From positions 1 to 64,000 of the forward strand of contig JANXUT010000019.1 of NCBI GenBank assembly GCA_025356075.1: DNA of 64,000 bases, in the 5' to 3' direction. This stretch comes from Pseudomonadota bacterium (GTDB taxonomy: Bacteria > Pseudomonadota > Gammaproteobacteria > Steroidobacterales > Steroidobacteraceae). Shown piece by piece: positions 34,340-42,910 of this stretch. Both the position numbers and the translations under genes were made by a program. The notes beneath the pieces were generated by a model, which was not told the DNA's origin, did no database searches, and saw nothing but the letters and a program-made list of their open reading frames with translations. The number at the start of each line of letters is the position of its first letter. The first letter of the stretch is position 1.

Positions 34340-34893
34340 AGGTCGAGCAGGAGCGGCTTGATGCGGTCGTTGAGGATCATCCTCAGCACGATGATGAGGA
34401 GCGTCACCGCGAGCGGCGAGAAGTCGAAGCCGCCGATGAGCGGCAGCGCCCGGCGGAACGGCCTCAGGATCGGCTCGACGATGGCCGACAGCACCCGGCT
34501 CACGGGGTTGTAGGCATCGGGGGCGACCATGCCGATGACCCACCACGCGAATATCGCGATGAGGAAGGCGTAGAGGGTCGTGTCGATGAGCGTCAGGAGC
34601 GCCGTGATCAGCAGGCGCCCGGCCGAGGCCAGCCGGCCGGAGTAAAGGAGCTCGATCAGGGCCGTCTGCAGGAGCTGCGCGGCGATCACCGCGACGACCG
34701 AGGCGGTATCGACGCGCCCGATCGGCGGCAGGATGCGCCGCAAGGGCATCACGACGGGGTTGGTCAGGCGGACGATGGCCTGGACGAAGGGGTTCCTGAA
34801 GTCGGTGCGCATCAGCTGGAACAGCAGGCGCAGCAGGAACACGCCGACGATGAGCGAGAAGATCGAATTGATCAGGAAGCTGAGTTCAGGCAT
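34336..34893 (-). CDS. yggT: YggT family integral membrane protein
   Basis: 185-residue membrane protein made of two tandem YggT repeats. The repeats are LINSIFSLIVGVFLLRLLFQ to TNPVVMPLRRILPPIGRVD, and LIDTTLYAFLIAIFAWWVIG to YNPVSRVLSAIVEPILRPFRRALPLIGGFD (read as separate segments); about four membrane helices. Linked in some bacteria to osmotic tolerance and division-associated processes, but the role is unclear. Eleven bases after proC and overlapping yggU, the standard gammaproteobacterial arrangement. Confidence 0.93.
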   Translation of the reverse strand: MPELSFLINSIFSLIVGVFLLRLLFQLMRTDFRNPFVQAIVRLTNPVVMPLRRILPPIGRVDTASVVAVIAAQLLQTALIELLYSGRLASAGRLLITALLTLIDTTLYAFLIAIFAWWVIGMVAPDAYNPVSRVLSAIVEPILRPFRRALPLIGGFDFSPLAVTLLIIVLRMILNDRIKPLLLDL

Positions 34894-34904
34894 CGGTTTG
34901 GTAT

Positions 34905-35756
34905 CTAGCTCGGATCACGCCCAAATTCGTCGGCCAGCTCCCGCGAGCGGCGGGCGGCGGCGGCGACGGCGCGCGCGACGATAGCACGCAGGTCCGCCGA
35001 CTCGAACACCGCGAGCGCCGCGGCGGTCGTGCCTGCCTTCGAGGTCACCTGCTCGCGCAAGGTTGCCGGGTCATCGGCGGAGGCCTGGGCCATGCGGGCG
35101 GCGCCGGCGGCCGTGTCGACGGCGAGACGCCGTGCGACGGCGGGCGAGAGCCCCTCGGCGATCGCGGCCGCCTCGAGGAGCTCGATCAGCAGGAAGAAAT
35201 ACGCCGGTCCGCTCCCCGAGACCGCCGTCACCGCATCAAGCTCCGCTTCGCTCCGGACCCAGACGACGCTGCCGACCGCCGTGAGGAGCGCGCTCGCGAT
35301 GCCGCGGGAGGTCTCCGGCACCAGCGCGCCCGCGCAAAGCGCACTCACGCCAGCGCCTATGAACGCCGGCCGGTTCGGCATCGCACGAATCACCGTGGCT
35401 CCCGGTCCAAGCCAGCGCTCGATGTCGGCGGTGCGGATGCCGGCCGCGATCGAGATGACGAGCGGGCGGCGCTTGGCGGCGAGCGGCGCGAGCGCCCGCG
35501 CGACGCCGGCGAGGAGCTGCGGCTTGACCGCGAGGAGCCAGACGTCCGCGTGCTCGGCCGCCGCGGCATTGTCGGCCTCGAGCTTGAGGCCCGGGAAGGC
35601 GGCGGCCAGCCACTCGCGCTGCTCGGCGGAGGGGTCGGCGACGGCGATCGCGCTCGCCGCCAGGCCGCGCGCGCACCAGCCGCCGATGAGCGCGCGCGCC
35701 ATCTGGCCCCCGCCGATGACGGCGACGCCGGGCAGCGTCTCGGGAATCGGGGTCAT
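34905..35756 (-). CDS. proC: Pyrroline-5-carboxylate reductase ProC
   Basis: Last step of proline synthesis: NAD(P)H reduction of pyrroline-5-carboxylate. 283 residues with the dinucleotide motif GVAVIGGGQMARALIGGW, VWLLAVKPQLL, RAMPNRPAFIGAGVSALCAG, and the P5CR signature DAVTAVSGSGPAYFFLLIE with REQVTSKAGTTAAAL at the C-terminus. All substrate-contact residues expected for the family are visible. Its start overlaps the yggS stop by 4 bp. Confidence 0.96.
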   Translation of the reverse strand: MTPIPETLPGVAVIGGGQMARALIGGWCARGLAASAIAVADPSAEQREWLAAAFPGLKLEADNAAAAEHADVWLLAVKPQLLAGVARALAPLAAKRRPLVISIAAGIRTADIERWLGPGATVIRAMPNRPAFIGAGVSALCAGALVPETSRGIASALLTAVGSVVWVRSEAELDAVTAVSGSGPAYFFLLIELLEAAAIAEGLSPAVARRLAVDTAAGAARMAQASADDPATLREQVTSKAGTTAAALAVFESADLRAIVARAVAAAARRSRELADEFGRDPS

Positions 35757-36457
35757 GCCGGCGACGGCCGCTGGCCGAAGAGTGCGGTACCGATGCGAAT
35801 GTGCGTTGCTCCCTCGAGGATCGCCGACTCAAAATCGCCGCTCATGCCCATCGACAGCGCGTCGAGCTTGAGGCCGCTGGCATTGAGATCATCGCGCAGC
35901 CGGCGCAGGCGCGCAAAGTACCCGCGCTGCTCGGCGGCGGAGTCCGACTCCGGCGGCACGCACATGAGCCCGCGGAGCGTGAGGCGCGGCAGCGCCGCAA
36001 CCGCGTGGGCGAGCTCAGGGAGCGCCGCGGGCGCGACGCCGCCCTTGGTGGGCTCATGGCCGAGCTTCACCTGCAGGAGAACCTTCAGCGCTTCGCCGTG
36101 GAAGGGGCGCTGCGCGGACAGACGCTCGGCGACCTTCAGGCGGTCGACGGTGTGGACCCAGTCGAACTCCTCGGCGACGGCCCGCGTCTTGTTCGTCTGC
36201 AGCTGGCCGATGAAGTGCCAGTTGACGCCCTCGTGCGGGATCGCTGCGAGCTTGGGCAGGGCCTCCTGGAGGTAGTTTTCGGCGAAATCGGCGAGCCCAG
36301 CGGCGCGCGCCGCCACGACGACTTCCTTGGGCTGGGTCTTCGTAACTCCGACGAGCGTCACGCTTTCCGGCGCCCGACCCGCCGCGCGCGCCGCCGCCGC
36401 CATCCTTTCCCTGAAAGCTTCGATGTTGGCCGGCAAAAACTGCGGAGCGGTTAACAT
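35753..36457 (-). CDS. yggS: YggS/PLPBP family PLP-homeostasis protein
   Basis: Pyridoxal-phosphate-binding protein of the alanine-racemase-like TIM-barrel family; affects PLP and amino-acid balance rather than catalysing a known reaction. 234 residues with the PLP lysine in LVGVTKTQPKEVV, then FAENYLQEALPK, WHFIGQLQTNK, VLLQVKLGHEPTKGG and SMGMSGDFESAILEGATHIRIG (read as two pieces). First gene of yggS-proC-yggT-yggU and divergent from pilT, as in Pseudomonas. The 71-bp gap holds both promoters; a TATACT (36480-36485) faces pilT. Confidence 0.95.
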   Translation of the reverse strand: MLTAPQFLPANIEAFRERMAAAARAAGRAPESVTLVGVTKTQPKEVVVAARAAGLADFAENYLQEALPKLAAIPHEGVNWHFIGQLQTNKTRAVAEEFDWVHTVDRLKVAERLSAQRPFHGEALKVLLQVKLGHEPTKGGVAPAALPELAHAVAALPRLTLRGLMCVPPESDSAAEQRGYFARLRRLRDDLNASGLKLDALSMGMSGDFESAILEGATHIRIGTALFGQRPSPA

Positions 36458-36528
36458 ATTAGGGACGGTTTCCCTTGGCTATACTGCCGCAGTCGTTTGA
36501 CCGGCGGCTTCGGTCCCCGGGAGTGTCC

Positions 36529-37569
36529 ATGGCCGTCGATATTGCCCAGCTGCTCGCGTTCGCGGTTAAGAACAACGCGTCGGACTTGCACCTGTCCAGC
36601 GGCATGCCGCCGATGATCCGCGTTGACGGTGACGTCAAGCGCATCAACATGCCATCGATGTCGCACAAAGAAGTGCACAGCATGGTGTACGACATCATGA
36701 ATGACAAGCAACGCAAGGGTTACGAAGAGTTCTTCGAGACCGACTTTTCATTCGAGATTCCGAAGCTCGCCCGCTTTCGCGTCAATGCCTTCAACCAGCA
36801 GCGCGGCGCGGGCGCGGTGTTCCGCAACATTCCTTCCGTCGTCCTGTCGCTCGAGGACCTCGGCGCCCCGAAGGTCTTCAAGGACCTGTGCATGCTGCCG
36901 CGCGGGCTCGTGCTCGTCACGGGGCCGACGGGCTCCGGCAAGTCGACCACGCTCGCCGGCATGATCAATCACTGCAACGACAACCGGCCGGACCACATCC
37001 TCACGATCGAGGATCCGATCGAGTTCGTGCACGAATCGAAGCGCTGCCTCATCAACCAGCGTGAGGTGCACAGGGACACGCTCGGCTTCACCGAGGCACT
37101 GAGGTCGGCGCTGCGCGAGGACCCGGACATCATCCTGGTCGGCGAAATGCGCGACCTCGAGACCATCCGTCTCGCGCTCACCGCCGCCGAGACCGGCCAC
37201 CTCGTCTTCGGCACCCTGCACACGAGCTCGGCCGCCAAGACCATCGACCGTATCGTCGACGTGTTCCCAGCCGCCGAGAAGGAGATGGTCCGCTCGATGC
37301 TGTCGGAGAGCCTGCGCGCCGTCATCTCGCAGACGCTCATGAAGCGCGTCGGCGGCGGGCGCATCGCCGCGCACGAGATCATGATCGGCACCCCCGCGAT
37401 CCGGAACCTCATCCGCGAGGGCAAGATCGCCCAGATGTACTCCTCGATCCAGACCGGCCAGTCGCTCGGCATGCAGACACTCGACCAGTGCCTGCAGGAG
37501 CTCGTCACCAAGGGCGTCGTCAGCAAGGAAGAAGCGCGCTACAAGGCGCAGAACAAGGATTCGATCTGA
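36529..37569 (+). CDS. pilT: Type IV pilus retraction ATPase PilT
   Basis: Hexameric ATPase that depolymerises type IV pili for twitching motility. 346 residues: N-terminal NASDLHLSSGMPPMIRVDGD, Walker A GPTGSGKSTT, Asp box ILTIEDPIEFVH, Walker B DPDIILVGEMRDLET, His box TGHLVFGTLHTSSA and the PilT hallmark AIRNLIREGK. Start ATG 36529 (MAVDIAQLLAFAVK). First of three tandem paralogues; the spacer to pilU is 35 bp. Confidence 0.96.
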   Translation: MAVDIAQLLAFAVKNNASDLHLSSGMPPMIRVDGDVKRINMPSMSHKEVHSMVYDIMNDKQRKGYEEFFETDFSFEIPKLARFRVNAFNQQRGAGAVFRNIPSVVLSLEDLGAPKVFKDLCMLPRGLVLVTGPTGSGKSTTLAGMINHCNDNRPDHILTIEDPIEFVHESKRCLINQREVHRDTLGFTEALRSALREDPDIILVGEMRDLETIRLALTAAETGHLVFGTLHTSSAAKTIDRIVDVFPAAEKEMVRSMLSESLRAVISQTLMKRVGGGRIAAHEIMIGTPAIRNLIREGKIAQMYSSIQTGQSLGMQTLDQCLQELVTKGVVSKEEARYKAQNKDSI

Positions 37570-37604
37570 TGCCTTCGATCGAACGCAACCGCTGAGGCGC
37601 CGCC

Positions 37605-38765
37605 ATGGATCGGGATCAAGCAATCAAGCTGATGCAGGACCTCTTGCGCCGCATGGTCGAGCGCAAGGGCTCGGACCTGTTCATCACGACGGGCTTCCCG
37701 CCGGCGATCAAGATCGACGGCGAGATCCGCCCGCAGACCGACAAGCCGCTCTCGGCCGAGCAAAGCGCGGTACTCACCCGCGCGATCATGAACGACAAGC
37801 AGACGCGCGACTTCGATTCCACCAAGGAATGCCAGTTCGCGATCGCCCCGCCCGGCATCGGGCGCTTTCGCGTCAGCGCCTTCATCCAGCAGGGCTACAC
37901 CGGCTGCGTGATCCGCACGATCAACGCGACGATCCCGACGATCGACGATCTCGAACTGCCGGCGGTCCTCAGGGACGTCGTCATGACCAAGCGCGGCCTC
38001 GTCATCATCGTCGGCGGCACGGGCTCGGGCAAATCGACGACGCTCGCCGCGATGCTCGATCACCGCAACGAGAAGACCCGCGGCCACATCGTGACGATCG
38101 AGGACCCGGTCGAGTACGTGCACCCGCACAAGGGCTGCGTGATCACTCACCGCGAGGTCGGCGTCGACACGGACAACTGGCACGCCGCGCTCAAGAACAC
38201 GCTGCGCCAGGCCCCCGACGTCATCCTGATCGGCGAGATCCGCGACCGCGAGACGATGGAGTACGGCATCCAGTTCGCCGAGACCGGCCACCTCGTGCTC
38301 GCGACGCTGCACGCCAACAGCGCCAACCAGGCGCTCGACCGCATCATCAACTTCTTCCCCGAGGAGCGGCGCGAGCAGCTCCTGATGGACCTGTCGCTCA
38401 ACATCCGCGCGCTCATCTCGCAGCGGCTGATCCCGCGAGAGGGCGGCACCGGGCGCATCGCGGCGATGGAGATCATGCTGCACTCGCCGCTGATTGCCGA
38501 CCTCATCTTCAAGGGCGAGGTCGTGCAGATCAAGGAAGTCATGGCGCGGTCGAACCGCCTCGGCATGAAGACGTTCGACCAGGCGCTGTTCGAGCTGTAC
38601 GAGACCGGCCAGGTGACCTACGAGGACGCCCTCAGGAACGCCGATTCGAAGAACGAATTGCGACTGCGCGTCAAGCTTGAAAGCAAGCGCGAAGACAAAC
38701 TGAGCCACGAGCAGGCAAGCAGCCTGAGGATCGTCGACGATGAATCCGAAGGCAAAGCCTACTGA
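37605..38765 (+). CDS. pilU: PilT-dependent retraction ATPase PilU
   Basis: Accessory retraction ATPase that works with PilT under load. 386 residues: KGSDLFITTGFPPAIKIDGE, Walker A GGTGSGKSTT, IVTIEDPVEYVHPHKGC, Walker B QAPDVILIGEIRDRET, TGHLVLATLHANSANQALDR and IKEVMARSNRLGMKTFDQAL, typical of PilU rather than PilT (no AIRNLIRE). The acidic C-terminal tail overlaps the start of the third ATPase by 26 bp. Confidence 0.95.
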   Translation: MDRDQAIKLMQDLLRRMVERKGSDLFITTGFPPAIKIDGEIRPQTDKPLSAEQSAVLTRAIMNDKQTRDFDSTKECQFAIAPPGIGRFRVSAFIQQGYTGCVIRTINATIPTIDDLELPAVLRDVVMTKRGLVIIVGGTGSGKSTTLAAMLDHRNEKTRGHIVTIEDPVEYVHPHKGCVITHREVGVDTDNWHAALKNTLRQAPDVILIGEIRDRETMEYGIQFAETGHLVLATLHANSANQALDRIINFFPEERREQLLMDLSLNIRALISQRLIPREGGTGRIAAMEIMLHSPLIADLIFKGEVVQIKEVMARSNRLGMKTFDQALFELYETGQVTYEDALRNADSKNELRLRVKLESKREDKLSHEQASSLRIVDDESEGKAY

Positions 38766-39873
38766 ACCCGTTGATCTCGTCCAGGCGGAGATAGCCGCCG
38801 AAACGGGCACGGCGCGGCTGAACACCAAGCCGCTGTTCAAGTTGATGGTCGAGAAGAAGGCTTCCGACCTCTTCTTCACGTCCTATGCGCCCGTGAAGAT
38901 CAAGATCGAGGGACAGATCTTCCCGGTCAACAAGCAGATCCTCTCGCCCGAGATGGTCAAGCAGGCCGCCTACGGCCTCATGAACGCCGAGCAGATCGAG
39001 TACTTCGAGGAAGAGCTCGAAATCGACTTCGCGATCTCCGAGCCCGGCCTCGGGCGCTTTCGGGTCAACGTCTTCCACCAGCGCGGCTACCCGGCGATCG
39101 TGCTGAGGTACATCACCGCCGACATGCCGAGGCTCGACCAGCTCGGCATGCCGGAGATCCTCAAAGAGCTCGTGATGCTGAAGCGCGGGCTCATCTTAAT
39201 GGTCGGCGCCGCCGGCGCCGGCAAGTCGACCACGCTCGCGGCGATGATCAACCACCGCAACGAGAACGCCGCCGACCACGTGCTCACGATCGAGGACCCG
39301 ATCGAGTTCCTGCACACCAACAAGAAGTCGATCGTCAACCAGCGCGAGGTCGGCCTCGACACGAAGTCCTACCACCGCGCGCTCAGGAGCGCGATGCGCG
39401 CGGCGCCCGACGTCATCCTGATCGGCGAGATCCGCGACCGCGAGACGACCGAGGCCGCGATCGGCCTCGCCGGCACCGGCCACCTTTGCATCGCGACCTT
39501 GCATGCCAACAACGCCGCCGAGACGCTCGACCGGCTCATCAACATGTTTCCGCGCGACCAGCACGACCAGATCTTCCTCGACCTGTCGCAGTACCTGCGC
39601 GCCATCCTGTCGCAGCGCCTCGTGCGGGCCAAGGACAACCGCCGCGTCGCGGCGGTCGAGGTGCTGCTCAACACCCCGCACGTGCAGGAGCTCATCAAGA
39701 AGGGCGATGTCGTGGCGATCAAGGAGGCGCTCAGGACCACGACCGAGCGCGGCATGCAGAACTTCGACGCGGCGCTCTATGCGCTCGTGAAGCAGGGCAA
39801 AATCGACATGGAGGAGGCGCTCGGCAGCGCCGACTCGCGCGCCAACCTCGAGACGCGCATCAACTTCGGCTGA
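38740..39873 (+). CDS. Third PilT/PilU-type ATPase, PilU-like paralogue
   Basis: 377-residue ATPase closely similar in layout to PilU. Segments: KASDLFFTSYAPVKIKIEGQ, Walker A GAAGAGKSTT, VLTIEDPIEFLHTNKK, Walker B APDVILIGEIRDRETTEAA, TGHLCIATLHANNAAETLDR, and RTTTERGMQNFDAALYALVK. Walker and His boxes are intact, so it is probably active. The P-loop reads GAAGAGKS instead of GxTGSGKS. Its start lies inside the end of pilU, implying coupled translation. A second PilU-like protein beside pilTU is known in some genera under various names; its specific job is not inferable here. Confidence 0.9.
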   Translation: MNPKAKPTEPVDLVQAEIAAETGTARLNTKPLFKLMVEKKASDLFFTSYAPVKIKIEGQIFPVNKQILSPEMVKQAAYGLMNAEQIEYFEEELEIDFAISEPGLGRFRVNVFHQRGYPAIVLRYITADMPRLDQLGMPEILKELVMLKRGLILMVGAAGAGKSTTLAAMINHRNENAADHVLTIEDPIEFLHTNKKSIVNQREVGLDTKSYHRALRSAMRAAPDVILIGEIRDRETTEAAIGLAGTGHLCIATLHANNAAETLDRLINMFPRDQHDQIFLDLSQYLRAILSQRLVRAKDNRRVAAVEVLLNTPHVQELIKKGDVVAIKEALRTTTERGMQNFDAALYALVKQGKIDMEEALGSADSRANLETRINFG

Positions 39874-39889
39874 CCCGGGCGGCGCCCGC

Positions 39890-40537
39890 CTACGGCAGGC
39901 GGGTGCGAAGTTCCGCAAGCTCTGCCTTGAGCTCCTGAACCGACGATTCAAGCAGCCTGAGCCGCTCCGCGACGCCGGCCGCCGCGGGCGCGGCCAAGTC
40001 CTCCTCGGGCTCCGCGCCCACCACCGGCACACCCGTGAACAGCTGCGCGTAGCGCGCCTCGCGGGCGCCCGGCTGGCGCGCCAGCTTCACGACGTAGGGC
40101 CCGTCGCTACGCGTGCGAAGGCCCTCGAGCGTCGCTTCGACAACGCCCAGGTCCGCGAACGGCGCGAGTCGCTGGGCGCGGTTCCTGAGCTCACCCGGCG
40201 TCTGCGGACCCCGCAGCAGCAGCTCGCAGACGATCCCGAGTTCCTGCGGCGAGAACTGCAGCGGATTGTGGTCGCCATTGCACAGTCGGTGGCGGTACTT
40301 GAGCACGCGGCTGCCGAAGCCGCTCCGTTCCATGACGAGGTGGCGCTTGGAGAGCGCATCGAGCGTGTCCTGCACGACTGCCTCGCCGAGCTCGAGTACC
40401 GGGTCGCGGTTGGTCTTCTGGTTGCAGGCGTTGGTGAGCGCGTTCAGCGACAGCGGGTACTGGTCCGGCGTCGTGATCTCCTTCTCGATAAGGCAAGCGA
40501 GCACGCGGGCGTCGAGGGCGGACAGTTGTACGGGCAC
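39890..40537 (-). CDS. YceH/DUF480 family protein
   Basis: 215-residue protein of the UPF0502/YceH family, built from two winged-helix domains. Landmarks: DARVLACLIEKEITTPDQYP, LTNACNQKTNRDPVL, FGSRVLKYRHRLCNGD, ELLLRGPQTPGELRNRAQRL, then a coiled C-terminus (RLRLLESSVQELKAELAELR). Role unknown. It reads toward the third pilus ATPase (convergent, 17 bp apart) and lies 14 bp downstream of the PyrK-like gene on the same strand, so it may be the last gene of that operon. Confidence 0.93.
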   Translation of the reverse strand: MPVQLSALDARVLACLIEKEITTPDQYPLSLNALTNACNQKTNRDPVLELGEAVVQDTLDALSKRHLVMERSGFGSRVLKYRHRLCNGDHNPLQFSPQELGIVCELLLRGPQTPGELRNRAQRLAPFADLGVVEATLEGLRTRSDGPYVVKLARQPGAREARYAQLFTGVPVVGAEPEEDLAAPAAAGVAERLRLLESSVQELKAELAELRTRLP

Positions 40538-40551
40538 GGGGATCCTTTGCT

Positions 40552-41445
40552 TCAGGCGGCCGGCGGAAACACGGCCGCGGCATCGAACACGGGTCCATCG
40601 ACGCAGACGCGCTTCATCGCGACGCCCTCGGCGGTCACGACCCGGACCGCGCAGCCGGCGCAGCCGCCGACCGCGCAGGCCATGAACTCCTCGAGCGACA
40701 CCTGGGCGGGCACGGCGAACCTTGCCGCGACGCGGGCGACGGCGGCCAGCATCGGCGTCGGGCCGCAGGCGTAGATCGCGACCTCGGCGAGCGCGGCGGG
40801 CTTCAAGCTGCCGAGCCAGGCGGCGGCGAGGTCGGTCACGTAGCCCGCGTAGCAGCCGGGAAAGCCCGCCTGGCTCGCGAGCCGGCAGGGGACGCCCGCG
40901 TCCTCGAGCAGCGGCATCGAGGCGATGACCCCGGCAGGCATGCCGGGAATGAGCAGCGTCGAGGGCCGCGCGCGGAACGGGAAGGGCACTTCGGAGCCGA
41001 GGAGTACGAGCGGCGGCGGCTCGCCGTCCGTCGCCGCGACGAGGCGCTCGGCGAGGAACAGCATCGGCGGCATGCCGACGCCGCCGCCGATGAGGAGCGC
41101 GCGGGGCCGGCCGGGTGCCACCGTGAACCCCTTGCCGATCGGGCCGAGCAGGGAGAGCTGCGTGCCCGGCACCGCGCGCGCGAGCGCCGCGAGGCCGGGG
41201 CCGAGCACCTTGTAGAGGATCTCGAGGAGGCCCGTTGCCGGGTCGGCACGCTGGATCGAGAGCGGCCGGCGCGTCGGCAGGTCATCCGCGCAGCGCACGT
41301 GCACGAAGCTGCCGGGGAGCGCCCGACGGGCGATCGCGGGCGAGCGCACCTTGAGCACGTGCTGCGCGCCAGGCCACGCCTCCTGTGCGAGCACCAGGGC
41401 ATCCTCCAGGAGGATGGTGTCGCGGTGCGCCCGGCTCGCCGTCAT
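40552..41445 (-). CDS. PyrK-like dihydroorotate dehydrogenase electron-transfer subunit
   Basis: 297-residue FAD/[2Fe-2S] flavoprotein like PyrK. A ferredoxin-reductase-type FAD domain (GSFVHVRCADDLPTRRPLSI; YKVLGPGLAALA) and an NAD-binding segment (LLIGGGVGMPPMLFLAERLV) precede the cluster motif CAVGGCAGC...RVCVDGPVF, which keeps the four cysteines. In known systems PyrK passes electrons from PyrDB to NAD. The ATG at 41445 overlaps the pyrB stop (ATGA), so it is translationally coupled to pyrimidine synthesis, yet no pyrD lies beside it. Confidence 0.85.
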   Translation of the reverse strand: MTASRAHRDTILLEDALVLAQEAWPGAQHVLKVRSPAIARRALPGSFVHVRCADDLPTRRPLSIQRADPATGLLEILYKVLGPGLAALARAVPGTQLSLLGPIGKGFTVAPGRPRALLIGGGVGMPPMLFLAERLVAATDGEPPPLVLLGSEVPFPFRARPSTLLIPGMPAGVIASMPLLEDAGVPCRLASQAGFPGCYAGYVTDLAAAWLGSLKPAALAEVAIYACGPTPMLAAVARVAARFAVPAQVSLEEFMACAVGGCAGCAVRVVTAEGVAMKRVCVDGPVFDAAAVFPPAA

Positions 41446-42416
41446 CGACCGGCACGCCGGATGTTGCGGTTGGCAATGACCTGCTCGAGGACCGCCATGC
41501 GCACAGCGACACCGTTGGTCACCTGCTGGCGTATGACCGACTGCGGGCCGTCGGCGACGTCGCTCGCGATCTCGACGTCGCGGTTCATGGGGCCGGGGTG
41601 CATCACGATCGCCTCGGGGCGGGCGAGCTTGAGGCGGCTGCGGGTGAGGCCCCAGCGAGCGAAGTAGTCCTTCGAATCCGGGATCGCGGCATCGGCCATG
41701 CGCTCCTTCTGGATGCGCAGCATCATGATCACGTCCGCGTGCGCGATGCCCGCCTCGAGCGAGGAGAACCGCACCGTCCCCGGCATCTCGGCGGGCTCCG
41801 GCATGAGGCCATCGGGCGCGACGATGCGCAGCTCGCCGACACCGAGCGCCGAGAACACCTGGTAGGCGGAGCGCGCGACCCGCGAATGGCGCACGTCGCC
41901 GACGACCGCGACGACGAGGTCGCGGAAGCCACCCTTGAATTGCAGGATCGTCAGCGCATCGAGGAGCCCCTGGGTTGGGTGCGACAGGTGCGCCTCGCCC
42001 GCCGACAGCACACTCACGTGATCCTGCACGTGCTCGGCGACGAACTGGCCAACGCCGGGCTCGGCATCGCGGATCACGAACACGTCGACCGCCATCGCCT
42101 GCAGCGTATAGATCGTGTCGAGCACCGACTCGCCCTTGACGCGCGAGGACAGCATGATCTCGAGGTTGATGACGTCGGCGCCGAGGCGCCTGGCGGCGAG
42201 CTCGAACGAGGAGCGCGTGCGGGTGCTCGGCTCCGTGAAGATGTTGCCGACCGTGATGCCCTCGAGCGCGTGGCCGCGCGCCGGCATTTCGCCCGGGCGG
42301 CGCAGGTAGCGCTGCGAGCGGTCGAGGAGCTCGCGCACCTGCTCGTTCGACAATCCCTCGAGCGTGATCAGGTGCTGCAGGCGCCCGTGGCTGTCGAACT
42401 GGCTGAATGGCAGCAT
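41442..42416 (-). CDS. pyrB: Aspartate carbamoyltransferase catalytic subunit PyrB
   Basis: Condenses carbamoyl phosphate and aspartate, the committed pyrimidine step. 324 residues: FTEPSTRTRSSFELAARRLG (carbamoyl-phosphate loop), SVLDTIYTLQAM, GEAHLSHPTQGLLDALTI, VGDVRHSRVARS and VMHPGPMNRDVEI. Similar in length to the Pseudomonas enzyme, which associates with an inactive dihydroorotase-like chain; no such gene (pyrC') and no pyrR follows here. Start ATG 42416 at MLPFSQFDSHGRLQHLI. Overlaps the PyrK-like gene and lies 5 bp after ruvX. Confidence 0.95.
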   Translation of the reverse strand: MLPFSQFDSHGRLQHLITLEGLSNEQVRELLDRSQRYLRRPGEMPARGHALEGITVGNIFTEPSTRTRSSFELAARRLGADVINLEIMLSSRVKGESVLDTIYTLQAMAVDVFVIRDAEPGVGQFVAEHVQDHVSVLSAGEAHLSHPTQGLLDALTILQFKGGFRDLVVAVVGDVRHSRVARSAYQVFSALGVGELRIVAPDGLMPEPAEMPGTVRFSSLEAGIAHADVIMMLRIQKERMADAAIPDSKDYFARWGLTRSRLKLARPEAIVMHPGPMNRDVEIASDVADGPQSVIRQQVTNGVAVRMAVLEQVIANRNIRRAGR

Positions 42417-42421
42417 GCGGC

Positions 42422-42910
42422 TCACTCGTTGCGGGGCGCGCGAGCACGCTCGCGCAACCATTGTTCCAGAAGCACGCACGCCGCGGCCGCGTCGATCTCG
42501 CCCGGCCGGATGCGCCGCGGGTGTTCCCCGCTCGCGCGCTTGCCGCGCAGCTGATCCGCCGCCTCGCGCGAGGACAGCCGTTCATCGACCGTGACGACCT
42601 TGAGCCGGAAGCGGCTCGCGAGGTCGGCGGCGAAGCCAAGCGCAGCCTCGGTCAGGCGGCCTGGCGTGCCGTCCATATTATAGGGGACCCCGACCACGAG
42701 AACGGATGGCTCGTAGTCGCGCACGTAGCGGCTGAGCGCGGGCCAGTCGGGTCGCCCGCCCGTGGCGGCGACGACGCCGAGCGGGCGCGCGCCGCCTGTC
42801 AGCGTGTCGCCGGCGGCGAGCCCGATCCGGCGCTCGCCGTAGTCGAACCCAAAGGCGAGTTCGGGCGGTGTCTGGCCGGGCGGTCCCGCTCCGGCCCCGG
42901 CCTCAGGCAT
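42422..42910 (-). CDS. ruvX: Holliday junction resolvase-like RuvX (YqgF)
   Basis: YqgF/RuvX RNase-H-fold nuclease involved in 16S rRNA 5' maturation and possibly DNA resolution. 162 residues: AFGFDYGERRIGLAAGD (catalytic Asp), VLVVGVPYNMDGTPGRLTEA, VVTVDERLSSREA (catalytic Glu) and EIDAAAACVLLEQWLRER with the last catalytic Asp. A short Pro/Gly-rich N-terminal extension precedes the domain. Overlaps the yqgE stop by 8 bp, the usual yqgE-ruvX coupling. Confidence 0.94.
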   Translation of the reverse strand: MPEAGAGAGPPGQTPPELAFGFDYGERRIGLAAGDTLTGGARPLGVVAATGGRPDWPALSRYVRDYEPSVLVVGVPYNMDGTPGRLTEAALGFAADLASRFRLKVVTVDERLSSREAADQLRGKRASGEHPRRIRPGEIDAAAACVLLEQWLRERARAPRNE

